Source of the DNA: an uncultured Clostridium sp.
GTDB lineage: Bacteria; Bacillota; Clostridia; TANB77; CAG-508
DNA length: 32,989 nt
Direction: 5' to 3'
Assembly: GCA_947571515.1 (NCBI GenBank)
Contig: CANOYI010000008.1
Span: 1 to 32,989 of the forward strand
Within the stretch, counting starts at the first letter, position 1. Every line of letters starts with the position of its first letter. Made by a program: the position numbers and the translations under genes. The notes beneath the pieces were generated by a model. It worked only from the letters and a program-made list of their open reading frames with translations. It had not been told where the DNA came from and did not search any database. Positions 32,970 to 32,989 of this stretch are shown here, one piece after another.

Positions 32970-32989
32970 TTTCTTATTTTTATAATTAA

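Overview
The window is a low-GC (roughly 30 % by eye) stretch of an anaerobic Gram-positive chromosome, most likely an uncultured, spore-forming member of the Clostridia. The evidence is gene content: a Clostridia-type division and sporulation block (murA, ftsQ, two DUF881 proteins, sbp-like, ftsA, ftsZ, spoIIGA, sigE, sigG), mixed-acid fermentation genes (adhE, pflB, pflA), TTG and GTG starts behind strong AGGAGG ribosome binding sites, and consensus sigma-A promoters. No tRNA, rRNA, CRISPR array or transposase gene was found.

Layout. 1-9119: a small-multidrug-export-type membrane protein (+), then a minus-strand block of an AI-2E-type permease, exoA, a short-chain dehydrogenase, a polysaccharide deacetylase, a small membrane protein resembling OapA, a long structured non-coding RNA best explained as OLE RNA, thymidylate kinase, a 40-residue ORF, a DUF4190 protein and a secreted beta-propeller protein. 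9288-10496: a dGTPase-like HD protein (+). 10576-20582: the division and sporulation cluster (-). 20746-24572: adhE and a membrane-anchored M23 peptidase (-). 24957-28641: an XRE regulator, pflB and pflA (+). 28862-32919: a winged-helix-like protein, an S1-domain protein, two rRNA pseudouridine synthases and lspA (-).

Main finding. I scanned every CDS on both strands for in-frame CGG and found exactly six, in four genes: the SDR (one), sigE (one), pflA (three) and rluD (one). At every one the conserved reading frame continues only if the C is skipped and translation resumes at the following GGN as glycine, a +1 shift. No CDS uses CGG as an ordinary sense codon, although CGG is common out of frame and CGA, CGC, CGT, AGA and AGG are read as Arg. 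With the shifts applied, all four proteins reach normal family length, keep their diagnostic motifs, and end where an operon partner begins (rluD then overlaps the next gene by TTGA). This looks like a systematic +1 recoding of CGG, or CGGN read as a four-base glycine codon, rather than random mutation or sequencing error.

The intergenic DNA is rich in palindromic elements: REPIN-like pairs whose GGGAC core is constant but whose outer stem differs by locus, two related elements of about 170-200 bp inserted in the division/sporulation cluster, an insertion flanked by a 27-bp direct repeat carrying a ribosome binding site, and a doubly nested inverted repeat between convergent genes.
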